64,000 nucleotides of DNA from Arthrobacter terrae (GTDB lineage: Bacteria; Actinomycetota; Actinomycetes; Actinomycetales; Micrococcaceae), in assembly GCF_015708085.1 (NCBI RefSeq), contig NZ_JADNYM010000019.1, positions 1 through 64,000 of the forward strand, given 5' to 3'. The notes beneath the pieces are model-generated. The model ran no database searches. It had not been told where the DNA came from and worked only from the letters and a program-made list of their open reading frames with translations. Below, in pieces: positions 16,445 to 25,172 of the stretch; within the stretch, counting starts at the first letter, position 1; every line of letters begins with the position of its first letter. The translations under genes were made by a program, and so were the position numbers.

Positions 16445-17157
16445 GTGCAGCTGCCGTGGACGGGCGAAGCGCCCGCGCGCAGCGGACCCGGCAGATCATT
16501 GCCGATGCGCACATCGCCTTGATTAACGACGGCGAACTTCGGCCGTCCGCGAAACAGATCGCCGCCCGGGCGGGTGTGTCCCAGCGCGCGCTCTGGGACA
16601 ATTTCAAGGACATGGAAAGCCTGATGGCAGGTACTGCCCGGCAGCAGCTGGACCGGCAGGATGAAGCCTTCATATCCGTCGAACCGGACGTTTCCCTGCC
16701 GGAGCGGATCGAGCGCTACTGCCGGCAGCGTGCCGCGCTGCTCGAATCGGTGGCCCCGCTGGCACGCGCAGCAGATCTCCAGCGCCCCTTTTCCCCGGTA
16801 CTACAGGAAAACCTGCGGGAGAATCTGCGCCGGATCCGCGCCGCCTTCGAAGCTCTTTTTATGAAGGAGCTTGCTGCGTTGGCGCCGGGGGACCGCGAAC
16901 GCTTCACCCTCGCAGCCTGTGCCGCCGCGGACTGGGCCAGCTGGCAATTACTGCGGGACCAGCTGGGGCTGGGTGTGGAGCAGGCGGGCGAGGTGCTGCA
17001 GCTGACTCTGACCGCGCTGCTGACCCACGTTGCCGGGGCAGCAGCGCAGGGGGCCACCGTGCCCGGTACCGCCCCGCCCACCCCGCCCGCCCCGCCCGGG
17101 GTCACCGCGCCCGGGGCTACCCTGCGGGAGGGCGCTGCGTTGAGCGGTCCGGGATGA
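16441..17157 (+). CDS. TetR/AcrR-family regulator with Pro/Gly-rich tail
   Basis: A 238-residue regulator. The N-terminal helix-turn-helix reads KQIAARAGVSQRALWDNFKDMESLM (about 38-62, with YxxF replaced by WDNF). The ligand domain spans about 65-200, and a low-complexity tail of Pro, Gly, Ala and Thr (TAPPTPPAPPG) follows. GTG 16441 overlaps the upstream stop, so it is translationally coupled to the FadB-like gene. In this context the ligand is probably an acyl-CoA, and the operator may be the perfect inverted repeat at 12942-12972. The tail has no known role. Confidence 0.85.
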   Translation: MSAAAVDGRSARAQRTRQIIADAHIALINDGELRPSAKQIAARAGVSQRALWDNFKDMESLMAGTARQQLDRQDEAFISVEPDVSLPERIERYCRQRAALLESVAPLARAADLQRPFSPVLQENLRENLRRIRAAFEALFMKELAALAPGDRERFTLAACAAADWASWQLLRDQLGLGVEQAGEVLQLTLTALLTHVAGAAAQGATVPGTAPPTPPAPPGVTAPGATLREGAALSGPG

Positions 17158-17227
17158 CCGCAGGCGCCTGCAGACAGGCGCCTACACACAAGGGACTATG
17201 CCAGGACAATGAAAAGGAACAGCAGAC

Positions 17228-18772
17228 ATGAGCGTTTTATCACTGGCCGCAATCCTGGCTGAATCAGCCCGGAAATACCCGCAGAAGACGGCCGTCATTG
17301 ATGCCGGCGTGCATTATTCCTACGCCGCGCTTTGGCAGCAGGCACGCAGCTACGCCGCACAGCTCAAGGACGCCGGTCTGGCGCCCGGAGACGTTGCGGG
17401 CATTATGTCTCCCAATGTAGTGGAGTTTCCGCGGGCCTATTACGGCGTGCAGGCCGTCGGCGCCGTCGTCGTTCCTGTGCATTTGCTGCTCACTGTCCAA
17501 GAGATCGTCCAGGTGCTGCGCGACAGTGGCACAAAGCTGCTCATCTGCCACAGTGCCTTCCTCAAAGTCGGCGCCGCGGCCGCCCGCGAAGTACGGATTC
17601 CGCTGCTGGTCGCCGGGCCGCTGCCGGAGAACGAGCGGGTGAGCCTGACCGTGCTGGATCCGGATGCGCCGCAGGAGGCAGACAGTTACGCGCCCCGGAG
17701 CCCGGAGGACCCGGCCGTCATTTTCTACACCTCCGGCACCACCGGCAAGCCCAAAGGCGCTGTCCTGACGCAGCTCAATATGGTCATGAATGCCACCGTT
17801 TCGGCCGTGGACGCCAATGATGTCCGCACGGATGACATTGCTCTCGGGTGCCTGCCGATGTTCCACGTCTTCGGCCAAACCGCCAGCATGAACGCGATTT
17901 TCCGGCTCGGTGCAACGCTGGTGCTGCTGCCCAAATTCAGCCCGGAAGCGGCGTTGGAAACGATGGTCGCGGAAAACGTGAACGTTTTTCACGGTGTGCC
18001 GACCATGTACATGCAGCTGTTGGCCGCGGCCAAGGACCGGGAAGATTTGCCGAAGCTGCGGCTGTGCGTCTCCGGTGGTGCCTCCATGCCCGTCGCCGTT
18101 ATGGAGAAATTCAACGCAACCTTCGACGTCACTATTTACGAGGGTTACGGCCTCTCCGAAACGTCACCGGTGGTCTGTACTAATTCACCCGCTTCCGGCG
18201 TCAAGCCCGGAACTGTCGGGCCGGCGATTTGGGGCGTGGAAGTGCAAATCGCCGATCACACACTTCCGGAGCGGCTGGAATTCGTGCCCAATGGCCAGCT
18301 CGGCGAGATCGTCGTGCGCGGCCACAATGTCTTCGCCGGCTATTTAAACGATCCCGAAGCCACCGCGGCTGCCATGACGGAGGACTGGTTCCATACCGGG
18401 GACCTGGGAACCAAGGACGACGACGGCTTCATCACCGTCGTGGACCGCACCAAGGACGTCATTATCCGCTCTGGATACAACGTCTACCCGCGCGAGGTGG
18501 AGGAAGTACTGGCCCGCCACCCAGCGGTGATGCAGGTTGCGGTCATCGGGCTGCCGGACGAGCTGCGAGGCGAGGAAGTCTGCGCTGTGATCAAGCTGGA
18601 GCAGGAGTATGTGCAGAATCCGCCCAGTGCGGAGGAAATTATTGCCTGGAGCAAGGAACATCTGGCCAAGCACAAATACCCGCGCGTCATTCGCTTCATC
18701 GACCAAATCCCGCTGGGACCCAGCCAAAAAGTCCTCAAGCGGGAGCTGCGGAACACCTACTCGGGCCAATGA
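17228..18772 (+). CDS. Long-chain fatty acid-CoA ligase (AMP-forming)
   Basis: A 514-residue adenylate-forming enzyme that makes acyl-CoA from a fatty acid, ATP and CoA. The P-loop-like signature FYTSGTTGKPKGA is at about 165-177. YEGYGLSETSPV (A5 motif), DWFHTGDLG, and VDRTKDVIIRSGYNVYPREVE (A7/A8) are all present, as is the catalytic Lys in GPSQKVLKREL. ATG 17228 has AAAAGGAAC before it. It is 70 bp after the TetR gene and completes the local set acyl-CoA synthetase, acyl-CoA dehydrogenase, hydratase/dehydrogenase. No thiolase is in the window. Confidence 0.92.
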   Translation: MSVLSLAAILAESARKYPQKTAVIDAGVHYSYAALWQQARSYAAQLKDAGLAPGDVAGIMSPNVVEFPRAYYGVQAVGAVVVPVHLLLTVQEIVQVLRDSGTKLLICHSAFLKVGAAAAREVRIPLLVAGPLPENERVSLTVLDPDAPQEADSYAPRSPEDPAVIFYTSGTTGKPKGAVLTQLNMVMNATVSAVDANDVRTDDIALGCLPMFHVFGQTASMNAIFRLGATLVLLPKFSPEAALETMVAENVNVFHGVPTMYMQLLAAAKDREDLPKLRLCVSGGASMPVAVMEKFNATFDVTIYEGYGLSETSPVVCTNSPASGVKPGTVGPAIWGVEVQIADHTLPERLEFVPNGQLGEIVVRGHNVFAGYLNDPEATAAAMTEDWFHTGDLGTKDDDGFITVVDRTKDVIIRSGYNVYPREVEEVLARHPAVMQVAVIGLPDELRGEEVCAVIKLEQEYVQNPPSAEEIIAWSKEHLAKHKYPRVIRFIDQIPLGPSQKVLKRELRNTYSGQ

Positions 18773-18811
18773 CCTTCGCCGGGATTTACAGCCGAAGGTA
18801 GGCTGGCCGGA

Positions 18812-18840
18812 TGCTGACCATCAGCACCGAACGTTTTGTT
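18812..18840. terminator. Candidate terminator between converging genes
   Basis: TGCTGA-CCA-TCAGCA forms a perfect 6-bp stem with a 3-base loop, followed by a CGTTTTGTT stretch. A second imperfect stem (CCTTCG ... CGAAGG) lies just upstream. The site separates the ligase from the converging hsdR gene. Confidence 0.45.
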
Positions 18841-18850
18841 CCGATCGACA

Positions 18851-21800
18851 TTATCCGCGCGCTTGGGCGAAGCGGGGGGCCATGGATTCCATCTGTTCCA
18901 TGACCAGCTTGATTGCTTCGGGCTGTTTGTCCGGCGGGTAACCGAACTTGACCAGCAACCGCTTGATGGAGGAGCGGAGCTTGGCACGGACGTCGTCGCG
19001 GACGGTCCAGTCGGTGCGGACGTCCCGGCGCATGACGGCAACCAGTTCGCGGGCGATGTCCGCCAGAATGCCTTCGCCCTGCACTTGAACAGCGGATTCG
19101 TTTTGCGCCACAGCGTCATAAAACGCGAGTTCGTCGGTATTGAGCGGCGGAGTGAAGTGTTCGCCGCGCTGTGACTCGGCGGCAACTTCACGTGCCAGCG
19201 CCACCAGTTCGGCAATGACTTCCGCGGAGGTGAGCTGTTGGTTGGTGTATTTCTTCATCAGCTCGGTGATCCGCTCGGAGAAGGCGCGCTGCCGGATGAC
19301 GTTATTGCGGGTGGATGCGACGGTTTCATCGGCAATGAGTTTGCGCAGCGCCTCGATAGCCAGTTGCGGGTTGCGCGCCTGCTGCGTTTTGGTGATGAAC
19401 TCGGGCGTGAGGTCATCCAGCGACGGTTTAGGCATCCCGGCGGCATCGTAAATGTCCAGTACTTCCCCGGAAGACGTTGCCGTGGCAATCAGTTCACCCA
19501 GCAGCCGCTGGATCTCCGCGGGCACAGGTTCCCCGCTGGCCTGCCTGTCAGCGGCGTCGTACTTAGCCATCCAAACGCGGATTTCCTCGTACACCGCAAT
19601 GTCCGGCCGGAGAGCGGCCAGGGTCCCGGAGCCGGAGCAGAGCGCCCAGGCACGGGAGAGTTGGCTGGAGAAGCGACGGTATTTGGCAGCCGAGGTCTCT
19701 TCGCCGGCAGCAGGCTGGTTTCCGAAGGTGGCGGGATCGCGCAGGTAGGCGGTCGCGCCGCTGACGGCGTTGAGGAAGGGCCGTTTGCCGCCGGCGTTGA
19801 GCACCTTCCGCCAGTCGTAGCCGGCCAGCAGCGCCGCGAGGGTATCCACCAAGGCCAAAGTCAGGGCCACGGCCTCGTCGATGTTCTTCCCCACGGGCTT
19901 GTTGGCCTGATCGCCGGCGGTGTATTCACCCAGCGCCTTGGCCAGGTTCTCGGCCAGCGGCGCATAGGCAACCAGCAGGCCATCCTCCTTGCCGCGGAAC
20001 GTCCGGTTGACCCGGGCCAGGGTCTGCATCAGCAGCGCGCCCTTCAGCGGCCGGTCCAAGTACAGGGTGTGCAGGGGAGGGGAATCGTACCCGGTGAGCA
20101 TCATGTCCTTGACGATCACGATTTCCAGCTCGTCATCGACGTCCTTGAGCCGGCCCTTGATCACGGCGTTGGCGGAATCCCGGCGCACATGCTCGGACAC
20201 GGGCGGCAGGTCCGACGCGGAACCGGAATAGACAACCTTGATCCGACCCTTGTCCAACTCCGCCGAGTGCCAGTCCGGCCGCAGCTCCACGAGGGCGCTG
20301 TAAAGCCTGGCGCAGATCTCCCGCGTGCCGCCCACGATCATCGCCTTGCCGGGCGCATTGATGAACTTATGCATCCGCGCGCGCCGGTTTTCCCAATGCT
20401 CCACCAAATCCGCGGCCAGGGCCGCGATGCGCTCCGGCGCGCCATAGACGGCATTGACGACGGCGACGCTCGCCTCAAGGCGGGCACGTTCCGTATCGTC
20501 CAGCCCCAGGGTCGCCTCATCGGCGGCGACGTCCAGAATCTCTTCGGTGACGTTCTCCGCCAGTCCTACTTTTATTAAGCGCGGCTCGAAGTACACCGGA
20601 ACGGTGGCGCCGTCGTCGACCGCCCTGGAAAGGTCGTAAATGTCGATGTAATCGCCAAAAACGTCCCGTGTGTTGCGGTCGGCGAAAGAAATTGGCGTAC
20701 CGGTGAACGCAATCAGCGTCGCGTGCGGTAGGGCGTCGCGAAGGTGCCGTGCGTACCCGTCCAGGTCGTCGTAGTGGCTGCGATGCGCCTCATCGACGAC
20801 GACGATAATGTTCCGCCGCGCGCTGAGCAGCGGATGGTCCGTGCCGGCATCCTTCTCCGATTGGCTGCGGCCGAACTTCTGCAAAGTGGTGAAATAAATG
20901 CCGCCGGTGGTCCGGTTGCTCAGCTCCCCGCGCAGCTCGGAGCGCCTGCGGATTTGCCGGGGGGCCTCCGGCAGCAGCAGGCTCTGCTTAAACGTCTCAT
21001 AGAGCTGGCCGTCGAGTTCATTGCGGTCGGTTATGACGACGACGGTCGGGTTCAGCAGCTTGGGGTGCCGGACCACCTGATTGGTGTACAGCTCCATCTC
21101 CATGGACTTGCCCGAACCCTGGGTGTGCCAAACGACGCCGGCCTTGCCGTTGCTCTGGACCGCCTGGACCGTGCTGCCCACGGCGCGCGTGACCGCAAAG
21201 TACTGGTGCGGTTTCGCGATCCGTTTGGTCAGTCCCGCGGAACCCTCGTCGAAGGCTGTGAAGTTCCGCAGCAGCTGCCCAAAGCGGGTCAGGTTGTACA
21301 GACCGTCCAGCGCGGTCTGCATCGGGGTGACGGCTTCCCCGGCCATGAGGAAGCCCGGCGGAACCGGGACGCCGTCGTCGTCCACGGTCCACGGCGAAAA
21401 GTGGTTCAGCGGCGTAAACGGCGTGCCGTATTTGGCCAGAATTCCATCCGAGGCGAGGGTGAAGACGCAGAAGCGGAACGCCATGGGAAATTCGCGCAGG
21501 TACGTCTGCAGCTGCGCATGCGCGCCGGCAACGTCTGCCTGCCGGCTGCCGGCTTTCTTCAGTTCCACGATGCTCACCGGCATGCCGTTGCAGTACAGCA
21601 CTAAATCGAAGCGGCGGCGGTAGTCGCCCTGCACTATGGTCACCTGGCTGACGGCGAGCCAGTCATTGGCGTCCTCGTCCGCACTGATCAGCCGCAGGGT
21701 CGGATTAACTTCGCTGCCGTCGGAGTCGATGAAGCTGATCCCACGGAAGCCGTCCACCAGGTAGCTGTGCAGCCGATGATTTTCGGTGACCGCATCCTGG

Positions 21801-22042
21801 GACTTGGGCACCGCGATCTCCGCCGCGGCCTGCTGCAGGTACTGTTCCGGGACGGACGGATTGAACTTCCGCAGCGCGTTCAGCAGCCGCGGGCGGATCA
21901 GCAGCTCGTCCCACGAATCGCGTTCACCGGTACCCGGCGCGATGTCCTCGCCATGCTTGGGCCGCCAGCCAAGCTCAGCCAGCTGCTCGAGAGCAAGGCC
22001 TTCCCAGTCGGCCTCGGAGAACGCGGTCGCCGTTTGTGTCAT
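18851..22042 (-). CDS. hsdR: Type I restriction endonuclease subunit R (orphan)
   Basis: A 1063-residue HsdR. The N-terminal nuclease shows D146 ... E160-L-K162 (FDLVLY, VELKK). Next come the Walker A box TQGSGKS at 307-313, ITDRNELDGQLYETF, the DEAH box VVVDEAHRSH and FTGTPISFADRNT. The second RecA-like domain has a YDSPPLHTLYLDRPLKG and RVNRTFRGK region, and the C-terminus is helical. Normally HsdR works with HsdM and HsdS, and neither is present here; both neighbours are unrelated. Length and motifs look complete. It may use methylase and specificity subunits encoded elsewhere, or be stranded. ATG 22042 follows the expected family start. Confidence 0.92.
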   Translation of the reverse strand: MTQTATAFSEADWEGLALEQLAELGWRPKHGEDIAPGTGERDSWDELLIRPRLLNALRKFNPSVPEQYLQQAAAEIAVPKSQDAVTENHRLHSYLVDGFRGISFIDSDGSEVNPTLRLISADEDANDWLAVSQVTIVQGDYRRRFDLVLYCNGMPVSIVELKKAGSRQADVAGAHAQLQTYLREFPMAFRFCVFTLASDGILAKYGTPFTPLNHFSPWTVDDDGVPVPPGFLMAGEAVTPMQTALDGLYNLTRFGQLLRNFTAFDEGSAGLTKRIAKPHQYFAVTRAVGSTVQAVQSNGKAGVVWHTQGSGKSMEMELYTNQVVRHPKLLNPTVVVITDRNELDGQLYETFKQSLLLPEAPRQIRRRSELRGELSNRTTGGIYFTTLQKFGRSQSEKDAGTDHPLLSARRNIIVVVDEAHRSHYDDLDGYARHLRDALPHATLIAFTGTPISFADRNTRDVFGDYIDIYDLSRAVDDGATVPVYFEPRLIKVGLAENVTEEILDVAADEATLGLDDTERARLEASVAVVNAVYGAPERIAALAADLVEHWENRRARMHKFINAPGKAMIVGGTREICARLYSALVELRPDWHSAELDKGRIKVVYSGSASDLPPVSEHVRRDSANAVIKGRLKDVDDELEIVIVKDMMLTGYDSPPLHTLYLDRPLKGALLMQTLARVNRTFRGKEDGLLVAYAPLAENLAKALGEYTAGDQANKPVGKNIDEAVALTLALVDTLAALLAGYDWRKVLNAGGKRPFLNAVSGATAYLRDPATFGNQPAAGEETSAAKYRRFSSQLSRAWALCSGSGTLAALRPDIAVYEEIRVWMAKYDAADRQASGEPVPAEIQRLLGELIATATSSGEVLDIYDAAGMPKPSLDDLTPEFITKTQQARNPQLAIEALRKLIADETVASTRNNVIRQRAFSERITELMKKYTNQQLTSAEVIAELVALAREVAAESQRGEHFTPPLNTDELAFYDAVAQNESAVQVQGEGILADIARELVAVMRRDVRTDWTVRDDVRAKLRSSIKRLLVKFGYPPDKQPEAIKLVMEQMESMAPRFAQARG

Positions 22043-22256
22043 GTTTTGTCTTCCCCCAGGTGGCTATTCGCCTAGCCTATCCTCCGGCAGCGGCTCGACG
22101 ATCCCAGTCTTCCACGCCGCGGCGCCGATCGGCACTGGGCGGAGCGGGCCCGGGCGGGTCATTAGCCCGCAGGCGCCGGATATTGTGGGGAACACCAGCA
22201 ATAAGTCCGTCGCTCCTATCTGAGGTGCCATCCTGAAAATCCTTCGACGCGTTCCG

Positions 22257-22976
22257 GTGCCACCGTTCCCGGCTGTAACGGTCCCGACTGTAACGATCCC
22301 GGCTGTAACCCAGACGGCCGCTACCCGGGCGGCCGTCATCCGGGCACGGCGGCGGTACTGCGCTGCCGCGATGGCGGGCGTCGTGACGTACATAGCGGTC
22401 GACGTCGTACTGCAGCGGTTGCCGCCGCATTACAGCCCGATCCGCGATGCCGAGAGCAATCTGGCGGTGGGACCATACGGCTGGGTGATGAATCTGAATT
22501 TTTTGGGCCGGGCGGTCACCACGTTCGCGGTGACGCGGGCCGTGCTGGGGACCGGCGGCGCGTCGCGGAGGAAAACCGCCGGAGCCACCCTTTTGGGTAT
22601 CGGTGGAGTATCTTCGGCGGTGCTGGCTTTCTTCCCCACCGATATCCCCAGCGCCGAGTCTGCGGCTGCCGGACTCACGACGGCGACGCCCGGCGGCATG
22701 GTGCATCTGGTCGTGGCGGGGACCGGGTTTGCCAGTGCCCTGGCTGGAATCGCAGTATTGACCCAATGGCTCCGGCGCTGCCCATCGCTGCTGCGGACAT
22801 CCCGGGCTGCCGTCGTATGTGCCGGCGTCGGCGCCGTCGGCCTCGCAGCACTGGGGCTGTCCATTAGATTCTTCCCGGCGTTTCTCGGGCTTGCTGAGCG
22901 GGTGGCGCTTGCAGGGATCCTCGGCTGGGCATTTAGCGTGTCAGTGGGACTCCGCTCGCTGTCGCGGGCCCGATGA
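22257..22976 (+). CDS. DUF998 family membrane protein
   Basis: An integral membrane protein with about six hydrophobic segments (from residues 36, 81, 112, 146, 180 and 210). The PHYSPIRDAESNLAVGPYGWVMNLNF motif (57-82, in part) is characteristic of DUF998, a family of unknown function. The first 35 residues, encoded partly by 15-bp repeats (PAVTV/PTVTI/PAVTQ), are not part of the family. An alternative start at ATG 22371 would leave those repeats as upstream DNA. It is divergent from hsdR and converges on, with 44-bp overlap, the MFS transporter gene. Confidence 0.75.
   Translation: MPPFPAVTVPTVTIPAVTQTAATRAAVIRARRRYCAAAMAGVVTYIAVDVVLQRLPPHYSPIRDAESNLAVGPYGWVMNLNFLGRAVTTFAVTRAVLGTGGASRRKTAGATLLGIGGVSSAVLAFFPTDIPSAESAAAGLTTATPGGMVHLVVAGTGFASALAGIAVLTQWLRRCPSLLRTSRAAVVCAGVGAVGLAALGLSIRFFPAFLGLAERVALAGILGWAFSVSVGLRSLSRAR
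22269..22313 (+). repeat. Three 15-bp tandem repeats
   Basis: Three head-to-tail copies of CCG-RCT-GTA-ACN-NNN lie between hsdR and the DUF998 body. If translated they give PAVTV-PTVTI-PAVTQ. If the downstream gene starts at 22371 they are an iteron-like array in a divergent promoter region. Confidence 0.6.
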
Positions 22977-24168
22977 TCCGGTCGCGGCCGGAGTACACGG
23001 CAGCGACGCACAGGAGCGCCATACCCGCGGCGATGACGGCCAATGGCAGCGTCCAGCCGCCGGTCCAGTCGTGCAGCGCGCCAAAAAGGACTGGACCGGC
23101 CGCTCCGACGGCGTACCCCACCGACTGGGCCATGCCGGAAAGGGCTGCGGCCTGTGTGTGATGCACGGTGCGCAGGCTGAACAACGACAGGGCGACGACG
23201 ATGAGGCTTCCGCAGCCGAGGGCACCGAAGATAATCCAGAGCAGCATCAAACCAGGTGCCGCCGCCATGCCCGCATAGGCGATAAATACGAGGATGCTGC
23301 TTAGCACAGCGATGAGCCGTTGATCGTGAAATCTGTGCAGCACGGCTCCCGCGGCGAAGCTCGTCACGACGTTGATCAGCAGGAAAAGTGACAAATGTGT
23401 CCCTGCCGCGGCTTCGGAAACTCCCTGGCTGTGTTCAATGCTGGGCAGCCAGGCCATGAAGACGTAGAACGAGACGGACTGCAGCCCCATGAACGCGGTG
23501 ACCTGCCAGCCGAGCGCCGATTTCCAGGGCGAGAGATATGCGGCCCGGCGCGGGCCGGAATCCCGCTTCGGTGCCGGGCGGCGCCGTAGGAAGGGCAAAA
23601 GGAACCCCATCGCCAGCAGGACGAGCCCAACCCAGATACCCAAGGCCAGGCGCCAACCACCCGGAGAGGATTGTGCAATCGGCACAACGAGCGCAGTCCC
23701 GATGGCTGCCGCCCCTGCTTGTACGGCCGTGTAGCTCCCTGTCACCTGGCTGACCCGGTCCGGGAAGTCGCGTTTCACCAGCGAGGGCACCAGGACATTG
23801 AGGAAAGCGATGCCCACCCCCACCAGTCCGGTTCCGATCCATACGTAGCCCATGACAGGGACCGAACGAAGCACAATCCCGGTGGCGAGGATCAACAACG
23901 CGGCCCACAGCGCGCGGTCAAGTCCCAACCACCGTGCAAAAGCCGGAGCGATAGGAGAGGACAGAGCAAAGACGATCAGCGGTAGACCGGTCAGGAAGCC
24001 GGCAGCGGTGCTGGAGAGGCCCAGGTCGGCACTGATGTCGCTTAGAAGAGGCCCGACGCTGACAAAGGAAACCCGCAGGTTTACCGCTATTAATATGACG
24101 CCGATAAAGGCAAAGCCGAAGCGGACGCTTCGACCGGTCTTCTTGTTCAGCTCGGCTGTGACGGGCAT
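22933..24168 (-). CDS. MFS transporter, CynX/NimT (cyanate-type) family
   Basis: About 411 residues with twelve predicted helices. The N-terminus contains NLRVSFVSVGPLLSDI (helix 1), then STAAGFLTGLPLIVFAL, and later WLPSIEHSQGVSEAAAG. These are typical of the CynX/NimT branch of major facilitator permeases, which move cyanate, nitroimidazoles or other small solutes. ATG 24168 is chosen because the preceding 20 codons overlap the neighbouring channel gene and look unnatural (GKKKEM). The ribosome site (AAGAAAG) is weak. Translation is probably coupled to the upstream formate/nitrite-type channel gene, which suggests related small-anion traffic. Confidence 0.85.
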   Translation of the reverse strand: MPVTAELNKKTGRSVRFGFAFIGVILIAVNLRVSFVSVGPLLSDISADLGLSSTAAGFLTGLPLIVFALSSPIAPAFARWLGLDRALWAALLILATGIVLRSVPVMGYVWIGTGLVGVGIAFLNVLVPSLVKRDFPDRVSQVTGSYTAVQAGAAAIGTALVVPIAQSSPGGWRLALGIWVGLVLLAMGFLLPFLRRRPAPKRDSGPRRAAYLSPWKSALGWQVTAFMGLQSVSFYVFMAWLPSIEHSQGVSEAAAGTHLSLFLLINVVTSFAAGAVLHRFHDQRLIAVLSSILVFIAYAGMAAAPGLMLLWIIFGALGCGSLIVVALSLFSLRTVHHTQAAALSGMAQSVGYAVGAAGPVLFGALHDWTGGWTLPLAVIAAGMALLCVAAVYSGRDRIIGPATASGVPLTR

Positions 24169-24178
24169 TTCTTTCTTC

Positions 24179-25030
24179 TTACCGTGGCGCATCCGGGTCC
24201 TCTGGGGACTTCCGTCGCCGGTCCTCAATCAGGTCTTTGCTGCGCAGCAGGCGCAGCGCGGTCACCAGCAGCAGGCCGCCGGCGATGTTGAAGGCCAGTG
24301 TGTAGCCGAACCATCCCAGCCATTGGAGGTAGGTGATGGGCGCGCCGGCGTGAAGCGCGCCGAAGATCAGCAGCGAATCCAGTATCGAGTGGAACAGCGG
24401 CAGTCCGGAGAGCAGGAAGCCGCCGGCAATGGCGGCGACTATCTTAGCGACGGCGGACTCGGTGCCGTGCTGCATCCGGGTCATCAGCGTGATGGTGCTG
24501 CCGCCCAGGACGGCCAGGCAGACATTCTGCACGGAAATCGGTGTACCGACAAAATGCTGCGCGGACTCGGTGACCGTTCCGGTCCACTCCGGGAAGGCCC
24601 GCATAACCAGCCACATGAAGGCCCAGCCGCTGACCAGGTTGGCAACGAGCGTGCCCGACCACAACTTTGCCAGCTTGCCGATGCTTGCCTCACGGGCGGC
24701 GACGGCAGCGATCGGCACCAGGAAGCCCTCGGTGAAGAGTTCGCTCTTGGCCAGCAGCAGGGCTATAAAGCCGATACTGAAAGCCAGGCCGGCCAACAGG
24801 GAGTTGCCGGTTTCATGCTTAACCGCCAGGTATGCCATGATTCCGGAGCCGATTTCCAGACCACCGAAGGTTCCGGTAATGAGGACGGAGGCCCAGGTGC
24901 GGTTAAGCCGCTGGGCTCCCTCATCCACGATTCGCTTAAACGAGTCCTGGATTTCGTCTTCGACCGGGGCATCGCTTTCGCCCAGTTGCTTGCGCCGCGC
25001 CGGGTCACTCATTCGCTGGAAGCCTTTCAT
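24179..25030 (-). CDS. Formate/nitrite transporter family channel
   Basis: A 283-residue FNT-family pentameric channel protein. A cytoplasmic N-terminal helix (residues 20-45, EDEIQDSFKRIVDEGAQRL) precedes six membrane segments. FGGLEIGSGIMAYL and AKSELFTEGFLVPIAAV carry the conserved loop elements, and a GTLVANLVSGW segment follows. It belongs to the longer YfdC-like subgroup with polar N-terminus rather than to FocA or NirC proper. Permeant ions are probably small monovalent anions. The start may be ATG 25012 (MSDPARRK) instead. It precedes the CynX-like gene, possibly as a two-gene operon. Confidence 0.88.
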   Translation of the reverse strand: MKGFQRMSDPARRKQLGESDAPVEDEIQDSFKRIVDEGAQRLNRTWASVLITGTFGGLEIGSGIMAYLAVKHETGNSLLAGLAFSIGFIALLLAKSELFTEGFLVPIAAVAAREASIGKLAKLWSGTLVANLVSGWAFMWLVMRAFPEWTGTVTESAQHFVGTPISVQNVCLAVLGGSTITLMTRMQHGTESAVAKIVAAIAGGFLLSGLPLFHSILDSLLIFGALHAGAPITYLQWLGWFGYTLAFNIAGGLLLVTALRLLRSKDLIEDRRRKSPEDPDAPR

Positions 25031-25172
25031 CGCGGGATCTGGGTTTTTATCCTAGTAGAGGCGGCGCCCAAACCGCGTGGCCGCAACCTGAGAACCGTCA
25101 TCTTCCCGGAGCCCAACGGCTGCAGAGGCGCTTATTAGTAGTGGGAAAGTGCCGGCGGGTTGTCCTCCGTCC

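Noticed and set aside
19238-20578. Long open frame on the plus strand opposite hsdR
   Set aside because: It mirrors the high GC at third positions of hsdR, has no known domain and lacks a ribosome site. The hsdR motifs prove the other strand is coding.
22269-22313. Tandem repeats as a CRISPR array
   Set aside because: The units are 15 bp, contiguous and have no spacers. The other repeats in the window are in-frame coding repeats.
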